Assembly (NCBI RefSeq): GCF_000235425.2
Contig: NZ_KI912266.1
Coordinates: 7,645,130 to 7,709,129, forward strand
Length of the DNA: 64,000 nt
DNA from: Pseudofrankia saprophytica
Lineage (GTDB): Bacteria > Actinomycetota > Actinomycetes > Frankiales > Frankiaceae
Reading direction: 5' to 3'
The position numbers were made by a program, and so were the translations under genes. Below are positions 26,768-35,954 of this stretch, piece after piece (the stretch's first letter is position 1; each line of letters opens with the position of its first letter). The notes below the pieces were generated by a model. The model had not been told where the DNA came from, did not search any database, and saw only the letters and a list, made by a program, of their open reading frames with translations.

Positions 26768-28355
26768 CGAACCGGACCTGACCGGTGTGCCCGATGGGAT
26801 CGTCGAGCTGGTGCGGGAGGCGTTCCACAAGAACCCCGACGAGCGCCCCACCGCGACCGGCCTGCTGCTGCGCCTGCTCGGCGACGCGGAACCCATGGCC
26901 GACCAGTACCCGGCCATCGTTCGCGCCCTCGGCGGCTGGCGCGCCGGCGCGGCGGGCGTCGACGCGGCGGGCGTCGACGCCAGCTCACCCGCGGCGGCGC
27001 CTGGGGGCATCCGGCTGACGAAGTCCGCGACTGGGCCGCGGACCGCGCGGCAGGTGGTTCCGGCCGGCACAGGCACGGGTACGGACGTGTCGGATCACCC
27101 GACGTTGTTCGCCGGGTCCACGTCATCCGGCGCTTCTGGCAGGTCCGGCGCCGTGGCGTCAGGCGACGATCCGGCCGGCGAACTGTCGGGGCTGGAACCG
27201 GTCGTCGCGCCGCCCGGCGGCGGAAGGTCACCGTCCCTCCCGGGACGGCGTGGGTCGCGGATCCTGCCAGGCCTGGGAGCCGCCAGGAGGGCGGACCGGT
27301 CGAAGCGCCTCGCGCCGGCGATCGTCGCGCTCGTCGCGATGGTGGCGCTGGCCGGCGTCACCGTCCCGCTTGCCCTGCGTGCCTCCGATCGTGGCACCTA
27401 CCTGACGTCCGACGGGCAGGGCCTCACCGGCGGCGCGACCGTGGAAGCGCCGCCGGGCAAGGGCCGGAACGTCAGGGACGACGGAGAGACGACCGGAGGC
27501 GGCGACGTTCCGTCGCCGGGCGGTGCGAACGCGATCGGCGCCGCGGGGCGGGGCCCGGTGCGCTCGGGCCAGAGCCGCCCGGCCGGCGGAACCACCTCGG
27601 GCCAAGGCGGTGCCTCGCCCTCAAACGGCGGCGCGGGCCAGTCCGCCGGTCCGGGCCAGTCAGCCGATTCGGGCCAGTCGAACGGCTCAGGCCAGGCGGG
27701 CGGCGTCCAGCCGGGCGGCGGCGGGAACACGGGCGGCGGACACGAAGGCGACTCGCCGGCCCTGCACGTACCCGGCACGCCGGGAATGCGGGTCGTATCG
27801 GTGTCAGGCGGAGTACAGGTGACGATCACGGCGCCCTCCGACGGGGGCACGCCGTCGACCTACGTCGTCACCGCCGACCCGGGCGGCACCAAGTCGCTGT
27901 CGTCCCCCGGCACCGTCACCATCCAGGTCGACGGCTGCGCCCGGACGACCGTCAGAGCCAGTGCCAGCAACGCCGCCGGCACTTCCCCAGCCGCGACGTC
28001 CACCGCTCTTGGCTGCGTGCAGCCCTCCGTGCCTCGCGATGTCACCGTGACGAAGGTGTCGCCATCGGGGAGCGATCCTACGGGGGACAACTTGGTGACC
28101 TGGGCGTCTCCGGCGGAGACCGGGGGCGCGGGTGTGGTGGTCGACTACATCGTCCGGGTCTACATGTCAGCGAACAACACCATCTCCGTGAACACTTACA
28201 CGGTGACGGGCTCCAACTATCGGCGGACCAACTCAGCCGGCCGCGACCCATATTTCAAGATCACAGTCGCGGCGCGCAATCCCGCCGGCCAGAGCGCCGA
28301 GGTGATCGGTTACGGCGGCAGTGTCCCCACGGACACCAACACCGTGACGCCCTGA
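26691..28355 (+). CDS. C-terminal part of the frameshifted kinase: TM helix and FN3-like ectodomain
   Basis: 554 aa as an open frame from ATG 26691. It starts inside the kinase C-lobe (MLYAATGRPPFGEAEPLALL, then FHKNPDERPTATGLL, subdomain XI Arg), then has a cytoplasmic linker, a membrane helix (IVALVAMVALAGVTVPLAL, near 215), a Gly/Ser/Gln-rich stalk and two FN3-like units: one near 365-440 and one ending at the C-terminus that closely matches the paralogue at 24372. Independent translation from ATG 26691 would give a kinase-less receptor much like that paralogue. It is more simply the second half of one kinase gene broken at 26681-26686, either by a real mutation or by an assembly error. 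Confidence 0.78.
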   Translation: MLYAATGRPPFGEAEPLALLYRVIHDEPDLTGVPDGIVELVREAFHKNPDERPTATGLLLRLLGDAEPMADQYPAIVRALGGWRAGAAGVDAAGVDASSPAAAPGGIRLTKSATGPRTARQVVPAGTGTGTDVSDHPTLFAGSTSSGASGRSGAVASGDDPAGELSGLEPVVAPPGGGRSPSLPGRRGSRILPGLGAARRADRSKRLAPAIVALVAMVALAGVTVPLALRASDRGTYLTSDGQGLTGGATVEAPPGKGRNVRDDGETTGGGDVPSPGGANAIGAAGRGPVRSGQSRPAGGTTSGQGGASPSNGGAGQSAGPGQSADSGQSNGSGQAGGVQPGGGGNTGGGHEGDSPALHVPGTPGMRVVSVSGGVQVTITAPSDGGTPSTYVVTADPGGTKSLSSPGTVTIQVDGCARTTVRASASNAAGTSPAATSTALGCVQPSVPRDVTVTKVSPSGSDPTGDNLVTWASPAETGGAGVVVDYIVRVYMSANNTISVNTYTVTGSNYRRTNSAGRDPYFKITVAARNPAGQSAEVIGYGGSVPTDTNTVTP

Positions 28356-28407
28356 CCTCGGACCAACCGAAGCCTCGGATGACGGCGGCTCGTCGCCCGC
28401 GGTGTGA

Positions 28408-30459
28408 TCAGGTCCCGTCCTGGACCGTGGTCGCGCAGACCGGGGCGTCGGCGGGGCTGTAGGTGGAGACGCCGGCCTTGTTGAAGGCCCGGACCCGGAA
28501 GCAATACCGGGCGCCCCGGTCGAGGTCGGCCAGGACGAAGGCGGTCCTGTCCGCCGCGACGTCGTGCGTCGTGGTGCCGTCGTCGACCGTGAACCCGGTC
28601 TCGTCGTCGGAGTCGTCCTGCCAGCTGACGATGATGGCGATCGTGCTCAACGCGACGGCCGTGACGTTGCTGGGCGGGGACGGCGCGGCGGGCGTCGTCG
28701 CGCAGACGGACCGTTCGGGCGGGCTGTACGCGGACGCGCCGGTCGAGTCACGGGCACGCACCCGGACGCAAAGCGTGTCGCCGGCCGCCAGCCCGGACCA
28801 GACATAGACCACGGAACCGGTCCCGGTGTGCGCCGGGACGTTCTTCTGCCGGCCGGAGCCGCCGTCGATGGTGAACCCGGACTCGGTGCCCGAGCGGTCC
28901 GTCCAGGTGATCTTGATGCTGTTCTCGTCCTGGGCCGTCGCCGCGACGTCGGTCGGCGCGACGACCGGGCGCGGCTGGCTCGCCGTCGGGCCGGGCGACG
29001 ATCTCGTGACGGTAGGCGTCGGCGTCGGCGTGGCGGTCGGCGACGGCGACGGCGGGGTTCCAGTGGGTGTCGGCGAGAACGTCGGGCTGGTGGCGCCCGT
29101 TGGACTCACGGTCGAGGTCGAGTCGGACGGGGGCTTCTCGGTGTACCCCAAGAGGCGCGGTACCAGCATGGCGCCGCCGATCGCGACGGCCAGCAGCGCC
29201 GCGACCAGCATCAGGGACAGCGGCCGGCGAGGCCGGAGCGGTCGGTACGGCCGGTACGGTCCCGGCACCGACCCGCTGGCGGGCGGCGGGCGGCCGTCGC
29301 CACGCCCCGGACCCGCCGGGGCGCCGCTGGTGTCACCCCACGAGATCCGCTCGCGCGGTGCGGGCACGGCGCCAACAAGGCGCGCAGGCCGGAACCGGTC
29401 GGCGGCCATCGCCGCGGACGCCGCGCCGGCTCGTTCCGTCCCTCGTTCCATCAGGCCGGCGCCGCCTGGTTCCGTCGTGCCGGCGCCGCCTGCTTCGGTC
29501 ACGCGGGGAACGGCGGCACCCAGCGAGCTGGCGACCCGCGAGGCGGCATTCCGCCCGGCGGCCGCGGAGGTCGTGTCACGCAGGGCCACGCGGGCGGCGA
29601 CGCGGACGGGGTCGTCCAGGCGGACGACGATCCCGGACCTGGCGAGCCAGTGCTGCCCGTAGGCCCGGGTGGCGGCGACGACGAGGTCCGCCGCGAAGGC
29701 CTGCGCGGACGGCTGGCGCTCCGCCGGGGTCTTCGCCAGCGCCCGCATGATCACAGCAGCGACCGGCCCGGGCACACCGGCCGGCGCCGCCGGTGTGCCT
29801 CTCAGATGGTCTCTGAGCAGGTCCGAGCCGTCGGAGTCGAACGGCGGGTACCCGGCGAGCAGCTCGTACAGCGTGACGGCCAGCGCGTACAGGTCGGTCG
29901 CGGGCAGCTGGCGCCCACCGGTGATCTGCTCGGGTGCCATGTAACCGGGCGTGCCGACGAAGGTGCCCCTGCTCACGCCCGTCGTCGTGAGCAGCTTCGC
30001 GATGCCGAAGTCGGCGACCTTCACCCGGTTGTTCGGGTCGGTGAGGAGGTTGGACGCCTTGATGTCCCGGTGCAGTATTCCGCGGCTGTGGGCATAGGAC
30101 AGCGCTTGGGCGACGGATACCCCGACGGCGCAGGCAGCCGGTCCCGACAGGTCCGAACGTCGACGCGACAGCGGCCCACCGGCCATCATTTCCATGACGA
30201 GGGCGTACATGTCGTCCTGCTCGACGTAGTCGAAGATCTGGACGATGTGCGGGTGGTCGAGGCTGGCCAGTGTCCGCGCCTCCGTGTCGAACGAGGTCCG
30301 CGCCCCGTCGGAGGACAGGCGCAGCACCTTGATCGCTACCTCCCGGTCCAGGCGGCGGTGCCGGCCCGCCATCACCAGTCCGAAGGCGCCGGAGCCCAGT
30401 TCGCGGCCCAGGTCGTAGCCCGACAGCATCGCCGCGAGCAGCGTCCGGTCGATGGTCAC
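28408..30459 (-). CDS. Membrane Ser/Thr protein kinase with two extracellular FN3 domains
   Basis: 683 aa. Kinase domain residues 10-275: GSGAFGLVMAG loop, VAIKVL Lys, HRDIKASNLL, DFGIAK and APEQITGG, all catalytic residues present. A cytoplasmic juxtamembrane segment (280-410) is Ala/Gly/Arg-rich and likely carries autophosphorylation sites. One membrane helix (LMLVAALLAVAIGGAMLV, near 415) is followed by a Thr/Pro/Ser stalk and two FN3 domains (about 490-580 and 590-680; each with ITWTD or VSWQDD and a Y-x-F/L-R-V-R-A strand). FN3 ectodomains in such kinases are thought to bind cell-wall or polysaccharide ligands. It converges on the frameshifted kinase but its FN3 sequences differ, so it is not part of that duplication. 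Confidence 0.93.
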   Translation of the reverse strand: MTIDRTLLAAMLSGYDLGRELGSGAFGLVMAGRHRRLDREVAIKVLRLSSDGARTSFDTEARTLASLDHPHIVQIFDYVEQDDMYALVMEMMAGGPLSRRRSDLSGPAACAVGVSVAQALSYAHSRGILHRDIKASNLLTDPNNRVKVADFGIAKLLTTTGVSRGTFVGTPGYMAPEQITGGRQLPATDLYALAVTLYELLAGYPPFDSDGSDLLRDHLRGTPAAPAGVPGPVAAVIMRALAKTPAERQPSAQAFAADLVVAATRAYGQHWLARSGIVVRLDDPVRVAARVALRDTTSAAAGRNAASRVASSLGAAVPRVTEAGGAGTTEPGGAGLMERGTERAGAASAAMAADRFRPARLVGAVPAPRERISWGDTSGAPAGPGRGDGRPPPASGSVPGPYRPYRPLRPRRPLSLMLVAALLAVAIGGAMLVPRLLGYTEKPPSDSTSTVSPTGATSPTFSPTPTGTPPSPSPTATPTPTPTVTRSSPGPTASQPRPVVAPTDVAATAQDENSIKITWTDRSGTESGFTIDGGSGRQKNVPAHTGTGSVVYVWSGLAAGDTLCVRVRARDSTGASAYSPPERSVCATTPAAPSPPSNVTAVALSTIAIIVSWQDDSDDETGFTVDDGTTTHDVAADRTAFVLADLDRGARYCFRVRAFNKAGVSTYSPADAPVCATTVQDGT

Positions 30460-30790
30460 GTCGCTCCGCCGATCGACACCCGGCCCAGCCCCGGCCGGCG
30501 GGCGCGGCAGCGCCCCGGCCGGCGCGCCCGACGAGGCCCCGGCCGGGCCGTCTCGACCGTCGACGCGGCACGCCCCGTCATACGCCCCCCAGATCTGGCG
30601 AGGTTCGGCGACCTCTGGTGAGAAGGGAAGGACCGCATGCTCGGACGAGCCCGGCCCGGCAGGTCAAGATGGTAAGAACAAGTGAGCACGCTGAAGACGA
30701 TGTCGACCACGGGTTTTCACGGACCGGTATTTCCACGGGGACGCGGCCTGCCTGGGTAATGCACACCTGGGGATTTCCTCGCCCCCGGTC
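30460..30790. other. 331-bp intergenic region between kinase and LuxR-type regulator
   Basis: The left half has short CCGGCCGGCGCG-type GC-rich repeats next to the kinase start. The right half contains an AT-richer patch (about 30660-30690 and 30705-30740) that could be the promoter of the regulator gene. No gene is supported. Confidence 0.5.
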
Positions 30791-33634
30791 GTGGCCACCG
30801 TCGGCCGGTGGTTCGCGTGGCGTGAGAAGGCGGGCGGCGCTCGGGTGGACGATTTCGTGGGGCGTGCGGCGGAACTGGCTGTTCTCGCGGACGAGCTGGA
30901 GCGGGCGCGATCCGGCAGGCTGCGGGTGGTCATGGTGGAGGGTGAGCCCGGCGCCGGCAAGACCACGCTGGTCCGCCGCTTCCTCGACGGGCTGGGCGAC
31001 GGCTGGGACACCGGCCCGCGGGTGCTGTACGCCAGCGGCGACGAGGCCGAGCGGTCGGTGCCGCTGGGAGTGGTGGCGCAGCTCGCCGCGGGTCTCGCGG
31101 ACGAGGCACCGCCGCCGCTGGACCAGGTGGCCCGCGCGGGCACCGACACGGCCGACCCCATGCGGGTCGGCGGCGCGCTGGTGTCGCTGGTCGGCCGGTG
31201 GGGCGCGGCCGGACGGCTCACCGTCGTCGTGGTCGACGACGTCCCGTGGGCGGACATCCCGTCGCAGCAGGTGCTGGCCTTCGCGCTGCGGCGGCTGCGC
31301 GCGGACCCGGTGCTGTGCCTGTGCACGGTCGCGACAGGCGCGGCGGCGGTGCCGTCGGACAGCCTGCGCAGGCTGTCGGCCGAGGCCGGCCGGCGGCTGC
31401 GCCTGGCGGGACTGCCGGTCGAGGCGATCCGCGCGCTGGCCCCGGCGGTAGGGGTAGGCCCGATCTCCGCCAGGCTCGCCAAGCGGGTGCACGACCTCAC
31501 CGGAGGCAACCCGCTACATGCCAGGGCGTTGATCGAGGAGCTGCCGGCGGAGGTCCTCGCCAGCGACGGCGAACGGTTACCCGCGCCGCGCTCCTTCGGC
31601 CTGGTGGTGCTGGGACGGCTGGCCGGCTGCCCGCCACAGACGCAGCGGCTGGTCGTCGCCGCGGCGGTGCTGGGCCGCTCCTGCCCGCTCGCCGACGCCG
31701 CCCGGTTGGGCGATGTCGACGACCCGTTGACGGCTCTGGAGCCGGCGGTCGTGGCCGGCCTGCTCACCGAGGTTCCCGACGGCGCGGGCATGCGGGTCGC
31801 GTTCGGGCACCCGCTGGTCCGCGCGGCGATCTACCACGACCTCGGGCCGGCGCGGCGCGGCGCGCTGCACCGCCAGGCCGCGCTGGCCGTCGAGGACCCG
31901 ATGGCCCGGCTGCGCCACCGGATCGAGGCGACCCCACTGGCCGACGAGGATCTGGCGGCCGACGCCGCCGCCGAGGCCGCCGCCCAGGCACGGGCGGGCA
32001 GGTGGGCCGCGGCCGCCGACCTGTGGCTCGCCGCCACCCGGTTGACCGCCGACGCGACCGGCCGGGACGAGTACCTGACGAACGCGGTCATGGTCGGCCT
32101 CTATGGCGGGCAGATCGAGGCGGTGACCCGCGCGGCCGCCGCCGCGGGCCCGCTCGCGGATCCGGCCCGGCGGCACTTCGTGTCCGGAGCGCTCGCGCTG
32201 GTCCACGGCGACTCCCCCAGCGGCACGGCCGCGTTGCGGCGGGCCTGGGCCGAGCTCGAGCAGACGCCGCGGGTGCCGCTCGCCCGGCTCGTCGCCGAGT
32301 CCCTGGTGATCGCCCTGTTCCGGCATGGCAGCTACGACGCGGCCGCCACCTGGGCGGAGCGGGCCGCCAACGCGGACGAGGGCGCGGCGCTATACCCTCC
32401 GTATGTACTCGGCTACCTGATGGTTGCCGGCAACCTGCACTGCGGCCGGGTGGAGCCCGCCCGCGTCCTGGTCGACGCCGCCGCGGCACGGCTCGGTCCG
32501 GACCAGGCGGACGGCGCGGCCGCCGGCGCGGTCAACCTGACGCGCGGCATCCTCCTGCTCACCCTGGATCGACCGATCGACGCGCTGGCGGAGCTGCGGC
32601 TGGCCGCGGCCAGGCTGCGTCGCGACCAACCGACCCTCGGCATCGGGCTGTCCGCGCTGTTCGACCTGGCGGTCGCGGAGTACCACCTGGGCCACTGGGA
32701 CGACGCGGTCGCGCACGGCGCGCTCGGCGCGTCCATCGCCCTCGACAGCGAGCAGGGCTGGCTCGCCGGCCCGCTGCTCTGTTGGACCGTCATACCGCTC
32801 GCGGGGCGCGGGGCCGCCGAGGCCGCCACCTACCTGGGACAGGCGGAGACCGTCTTCGCCGCCAGCGTCGACCCGGCGCCGGAGCTGCTGGTGATGGCGC
32901 GAGCCTGGGTCGCGCATGCCGCCGACGACCATGCCGCGACGGCGGCCGCCCTCGCCTGGTTCGCCGGCCTGACCGCCGGCAGCCAGGATCCGATCGAACC
33001 GACCGCCCTGCCGTGGCGGCCCCTGTACGCCGGGGCGCTCGCCCGCCTCGGCCACCCCGACGAGGCTCACCAGGTTCTCGTCCCGTGGGAGGAGGCCGCC
33101 ACCGCTCGTGGGCACCTGCGCGCCCAGCTCGCCGGCCTGCGGGCCCGCGCCGCCATCCTGCGGGCGCACGGCGACCGCCCGGGAGCCGTCCGCGCCTACC
33201 AGCGGGCCGCAAAGCTCGCCGCCGGCCTACCGGCGCCCTTCGAATGCGCCCTGCTGCAGTACGACTACGGGACGTGCCTACTCGCCGAGGGCCAGACAGC
33301 CGAGGCCGTCACCGCACTGCGCGCCGCCCGCGAGCTGTTCGCCGGCCTCGGCGCCGCTCCCTACCTCGGGCGCTGCGAGGCGCTTCTGGCGGGCCGCGAC
33401 GTGCCCGGCGCCGACAGGCCGGCCCGGCCCGCCGCCGTGACCGGCGGCCTCACGGCCCAGGAGCTCAACGTCGCCCGGCTGGCCGCCGACGGCCTGTCGA
33501 ACAACGAGATCGCCGACCAGATGGTGCTGTCCGTGCGCACCATCGAGTTCCACCTCGGCAACGTCTACGCGAAGCTCGGTCTGCGCCGCACGCAACTTGC
33601 CGTCGCGCTCCAGCAGCGACCGCCGGTCGGATGA
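30791..33634 (+). CDS. LuxR-family ATPase regulator (LAL type)
   Basis: 947 aa. The N-terminal ATPase begins DDFVGRAAELAVL; Walker A is GEPGAGKTT (near 54), and the Walker B region is TVVVVDDVPWAD, where Asp-Val replaces the usual Asp-Leu-His. A TPR-like helical region makes up the middle. The LuxR HTH is at about 887-945 (LTAQELNVARLAADGLSNNE, SVRTIEFHLGNVYAKLGLRR). GTG at 30791 is the longest start, without a visible ribosome site; GTG at 30845 (DDFVGR) is at least as likely from the domain boundary. It shares build but little close sequence with the regulator at 13476. The regulated genes are not evident. Confidence 0.9.
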   Translation: MATVGRWFAWREKAGGARVDDFVGRAAELAVLADELERARSGRLRVVMVEGEPGAGKTTLVRRFLDGLGDGWDTGPRVLYASGDEAERSVPLGVVAQLAAGLADEAPPPLDQVARAGTDTADPMRVGGALVSLVGRWGAAGRLTVVVVDDVPWADIPSQQVLAFALRRLRADPVLCLCTVATGAAAVPSDSLRRLSAEAGRRLRLAGLPVEAIRALAPAVGVGPISARLAKRVHDLTGGNPLHARALIEELPAEVLASDGERLPAPRSFGLVVLGRLAGCPPQTQRLVVAAAVLGRSCPLADAARLGDVDDPLTALEPAVVAGLLTEVPDGAGMRVAFGHPLVRAAIYHDLGPARRGALHRQAALAVEDPMARLRHRIEATPLADEDLAADAAAEAAAQARAGRWAAAADLWLAATRLTADATGRDEYLTNAVMVGLYGGQIEAVTRAAAAAGPLADPARRHFVSGALALVHGDSPSGTAALRRAWAELEQTPRVPLARLVAESLVIALFRHGSYDAAATWAERAANADEGAALYPPYVLGYLMVAGNLHCGRVEPARVLVDAAAARLGPDQADGAAAGAVNLTRGILLLTLDRPIDALAELRLAAARLRRDQPTLGIGLSALFDLAVAEYHLGHWDDAVAHGALGASIALDSEQGWLAGPLLCWTVIPLAGRGAAEAATYLGQAETVFAASVDPAPELLVMARAWVAHAADDHAATAAALAWFAGLTAGSQDPIEPTALPWRPLYAGALARLGHPDEAHQVLVPWEEAATARGHLRAQLAGLRARAAILRAHGDRPGAVRAYQRAAKLAAGLPAPFECALLQYDYGTCLLAEGQTAEAVTALRAARELFAGLGAAPYLGRCEALLAGRDVPGADRPARPAAVTGGLTAQELNVARLAADGLSNNEIADQMVLSVRTIEFHLGNVYAKLGLRRTQLAVALQQRPPVG

Positions 33635-33796
33635 GCCTCACGCGGATGAGCCCCACGCGTACGCCCACGGCCAGCCCCGTGGAAAACCCCGTGTAATCCC
33701 CGGTGCCAGCGGCGGCCTCTGGAAGCTACCGTCAGGCCCTTCGGTCGACCTCGCGGCACAGGTCGAACTCCGCGCCCCGCGGAAGGAACCCTCACG

Positions 33797-33961
33797 ATGC
33801 GGGTCATCGTCACGCTGCACCGCGCCACCGACGGCCGCCCCCACGGCGACGTCCGGCTCGACGGCGACCAGGACGTCCACCCGTTCTCCGGGTGGATCGA
33901 GCTCCTTCAGCTCCTCGAGCAGGCAGCCGTGCCGCCGCCGGCCGTCGGCACCACCGGCTGA
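33797..33961 (+). CDS. 54-aa conserved-type small protein
   Basis: ATG at 33797 with GGAAGGA about ten bases upstream. The peptide starts MRVIVTLHRATDGRPHGDVR and continues with a PFSGWIELLQLLEQA amphipathic helix and an Ala/Pro tail. One beta-rich half plus one helix suggests a small folded protein; similar short proteins with a 'phi-FxGWL-x-LL' helix seem familiar from actinobacteria, but I cannot name a family. It follows the LuxR-type regulator by 162 bp on the same strand. Confidence 0.6.
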   Translation: MRVIVTLHRATDGRPHGDVRLDGDQDVHPFSGWIELLQLLEQAAVPPPAVGTTG

Positions 33962-34025
33962 CGGGATGGGACGGCGCTGGGTCCGACGCACGAGATCGAG
34001 AGGTGCGGTTGGCCGGCGATGACGC

Positions 34026-35096
34026 TCAGTAGATGCCGGGGATGATCCGCCAGCGCACGCGAGAGCGGTACTCGTCCCAGAGCGCGCCGTACTTGGCGGC
34101 GCAGCGGCGGTCGTCGTCGATCTGGCGCGGCACGAGCAGGCCGACGTAGTAGAGGGGGTACAGCCAGGGAACGGGATCACCGGGCGCGCCGAGCGCGAGT
34201 GTGATGCCGGTGGCCATGAGGATCTCGCCGAGATAGTTGATATGGCGGGCGGCGCCCCAGAAACCGCCGCAGAGCAGCGTGCGTTCGCCGTCACTGACCG
34301 CGCGCGGCTCAAGCAGGCCGAAGGCGCGGGCGGTGGGATCGCGCTTGAAGAGGAACTTCTGCATGTTCGCCCCGCGCGCGAGCGTCCAGCCGGCGGCGAA
34401 GACGACGCCGGCGAGGACCAGCAGCCAGGCCGGCGCGTGCGGGTCGGGCTCGTCGGCCCGCGCCCAGAGGCCCACGCAGTAGAAGTACGGGTAGAAGACC
34501 AGGCAGCCCCAGCCGAGCTTGAAACCCACGCGCTCGGCGAAGAGGTCGTATGTATAGAGGTGGACGTTCTCGAAGGTGAGGTAGTCCACGACGAAGTAGG
34601 TCAGCAGCCCGGCCGAGAGCGCGATGGCGGCGCTGAGGTGGCCGGTGGCGAGACGCTGGTGGGCGGCGAACGACAGAACGTTGAGCTCGAGCAGTACCGC
34701 GCCCACCAGGTAGAGCCACATCTTCGCGTCGACCCTGCCGCCGCGCCAGCGCGGGTTCTCGCGGCGCCCGAGGTAGAAATCGGCGACGGGCGGCTTCCCG
34801 GTCGCCGCGGCGGGCAGGACGAGGGCGGCGGTGAACAGCAGGCCGAAGACGCAGGCGCCTGCGAGCTCGGCCCAGCGGTGGCGCCAGAGCTCGTCGGCCG
34901 GCACCGCGCTCACGGCGACGAGCAGCACGGCGATCCCGACCGCGGCCACGAGGACCACGAGGCCGTTGAGTCGGTAGCGCAGCGGTTGGCCGCGATCGTC
35001 GCGCACGTAGCCGTCGATCCAGCGGGCGGGGAGGACGACGTGCAGGGCGAGGATGGCGCCGAAGAGGATCCACGGCAGAAAGAACCCAAGGATCAC
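34026..35096 (-). CDS. ERG4/ERG24-type sterol reductase-like membrane protein
   Basis: 356 aa, about eight membrane segments. The C-terminal part carries the signature of sterol C14/C7 reductases: GGFWGAARHINYLGEILM (near 275-292), YPLYYVGLLVPRQIDDDRRC, KYGALWDEY and the terminal RRRIIPGIY-like RWRIIPGIY. Mid-protein DAKMWLYLVGAVLLELNVLS and DYLTFENVHLYTYDLFAERVG also fit the family. These enzymes reduce ring or conjugated double bonds with NADPH. Bacterial members are few and their substrates mostly unknown; a hopanoid, carotenoid or steroid substrate is possible. GTG at 35096 overlaps the stop of the SDR gene (GTGA), so the two are translationally coupled. Confidence 0.87.
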   Translation of the reverse strand: MILGFFLPWILFGAILALHVVLPARWIDGYVRDDRGQPLRYRLNGLVVLVAAVGIAVLLVAVSAVPADELWRHRWAELAGACVFGLLFTAALVLPAAATGKPPVADFYLGRRENPRWRGGRVDAKMWLYLVGAVLLELNVLSFAAHQRLATGHLSAAIALSAGLLTYFVVDYLTFENVHLYTYDLFAERVGFKLGWGCLVFYPYFYCVGLWARADEPDPHAPAWLLVLAGVVFAAGWTLARGANMQKFLFKRDPTARAFGLLEPRAVSDGERTLLCGGFWGAARHINYLGEILMATGITLALGAPGDPVPWLYPLYYVGLLVPRQIDDDRRCAAKYGALWDEYRSRVRWRIIPGIY

Positions 35097-35911
35097 GATG
35101 CGTCGAAGCCCTTCGTCGCGCGGCCCATGATGGCGGTGGCGGTGGCGCGCGGCAGCACACGGCGCATGACGAGCGCGGCGAGCTTGTTTGTGCGGCCCGG
35201 GGTCACGAGCGCCATCCGGCCCAGGCCCGCGAGGGCGGCCTCGACGACCTGATCGGGGTCGAGGGTTCCCGGCGCGTCGCGCCCCACGGTCGCGGCGTAG
35301 CCGGGCGTGCGCACGGCGCCGGCCACACAGGCGAGGACATCGACGCCGACGGGGCGCAGCTCGGCATGCAGGCTCTCGGCCAGGGACGTGGTGAAGGCCT
35401 TGCTGGCGGCGTAGGCGGCAAGGCCCGGGCCGCCCTGGTTGCCGGCCAGCGAGGACATCAGGATGACCGTGCCGCGGCGGCGCTCGACCATCGCGGGGAC
35501 GAGCTGGTGGATGAGGGCCAGCGGGCCGCGAACGTTGACATCGACGAGGCGCTGGGCGTCCTGCGGCGGATGGTCCAGCAGGAGGCCCGTGAAGGAGAAG
35601 GCCGCGTTGTAGACGGCGGTGCCGATCTCGAGCCCGCTGCCGGCCGCGGCGAGGCGGTCCGCGAAGCCCGGCTCGGCGAGGTCGGCGGCCAGCGTGCGCA
35701 CCTCGACCTCGTGCTTGGCGGCCAGGCGCTGTGCCGTCTCTTCGAGCGGCTTGGGGCGGCGTCCGATGGCCAGGACGTGCAGGCCGCGCCGGGCGAGGGC
35801 CTCGACCCAGGCAGCCCCGAGGCCCTCGGAGGCCCCAGCGACGACAGCCCACGGCCCATGCGGCATATGAGTGCGAAACGCGGCCATATGAACCAACTTT
35901 ATCCAGGGCAT
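35093..35911 (-). CDS. Short-chain dehydrogenase/reductase
   Basis: 272 aa Rossmann oxidoreductase. NAD(P)-binding motif AGASEGLGAAW near residue 26; the Arg-rich IGRRPKPLEE after strand 2 suggests NADPH. Then YNAAFSFTG, the catalytic Ser in LMSSLAGNQGGPG and Y-x3-K in AAYAASKAF. The C-terminal segment (RRVLPRATATAIMGRATKGF) is basic and hydrophobic and may bind a membrane or lipid substrate, as in 17-beta-hydroxysteroid/3-ketoacyl-type SDRs. AAGGCGGG precedes the ATG at 35911; ATG at 35887 is an alternative. It is the first gene of a two-gene unit with the sterol-reductase-like protein, which points to a lipid or isoprenoid substrate. Confidence 0.88.
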   Translation of the reverse strand: MPWIKLVHMAAFRTHMPHGPWAVVAGASEGLGAAWVEALARRGLHVLAIGRRPKPLEETAQRLAAKHEVEVRTLAADLAEPGFADRLAAAGSGLEIGTAVYNAAFSFTGLLLDHPPQDAQRLVDVNVRGPLALIHQLVPAMVERRRGTVILMSSLAGNQGGPGLAAYAASKAFTTSLAESLHAELRPVGVDVLACVAGAVRTPGYAATVGRDAPGTLDPDQVVEAALAGLGRMALVTPGRTNKLAALVMRRVLPRATATAIMGRATKGFDAS

Positions 35912-35954
35912 CCCGCCTTGCGCCGCCGGCTGATGGGCCGGCCCACGTCCCGTG

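Noticed and set aside
28564..30621. Plus-strand frame of 685 codons opposite the Ser/Thr kinase
   Set aside because: Arg/Gly low complexity without motifs; the minus strand has a complete kinase.
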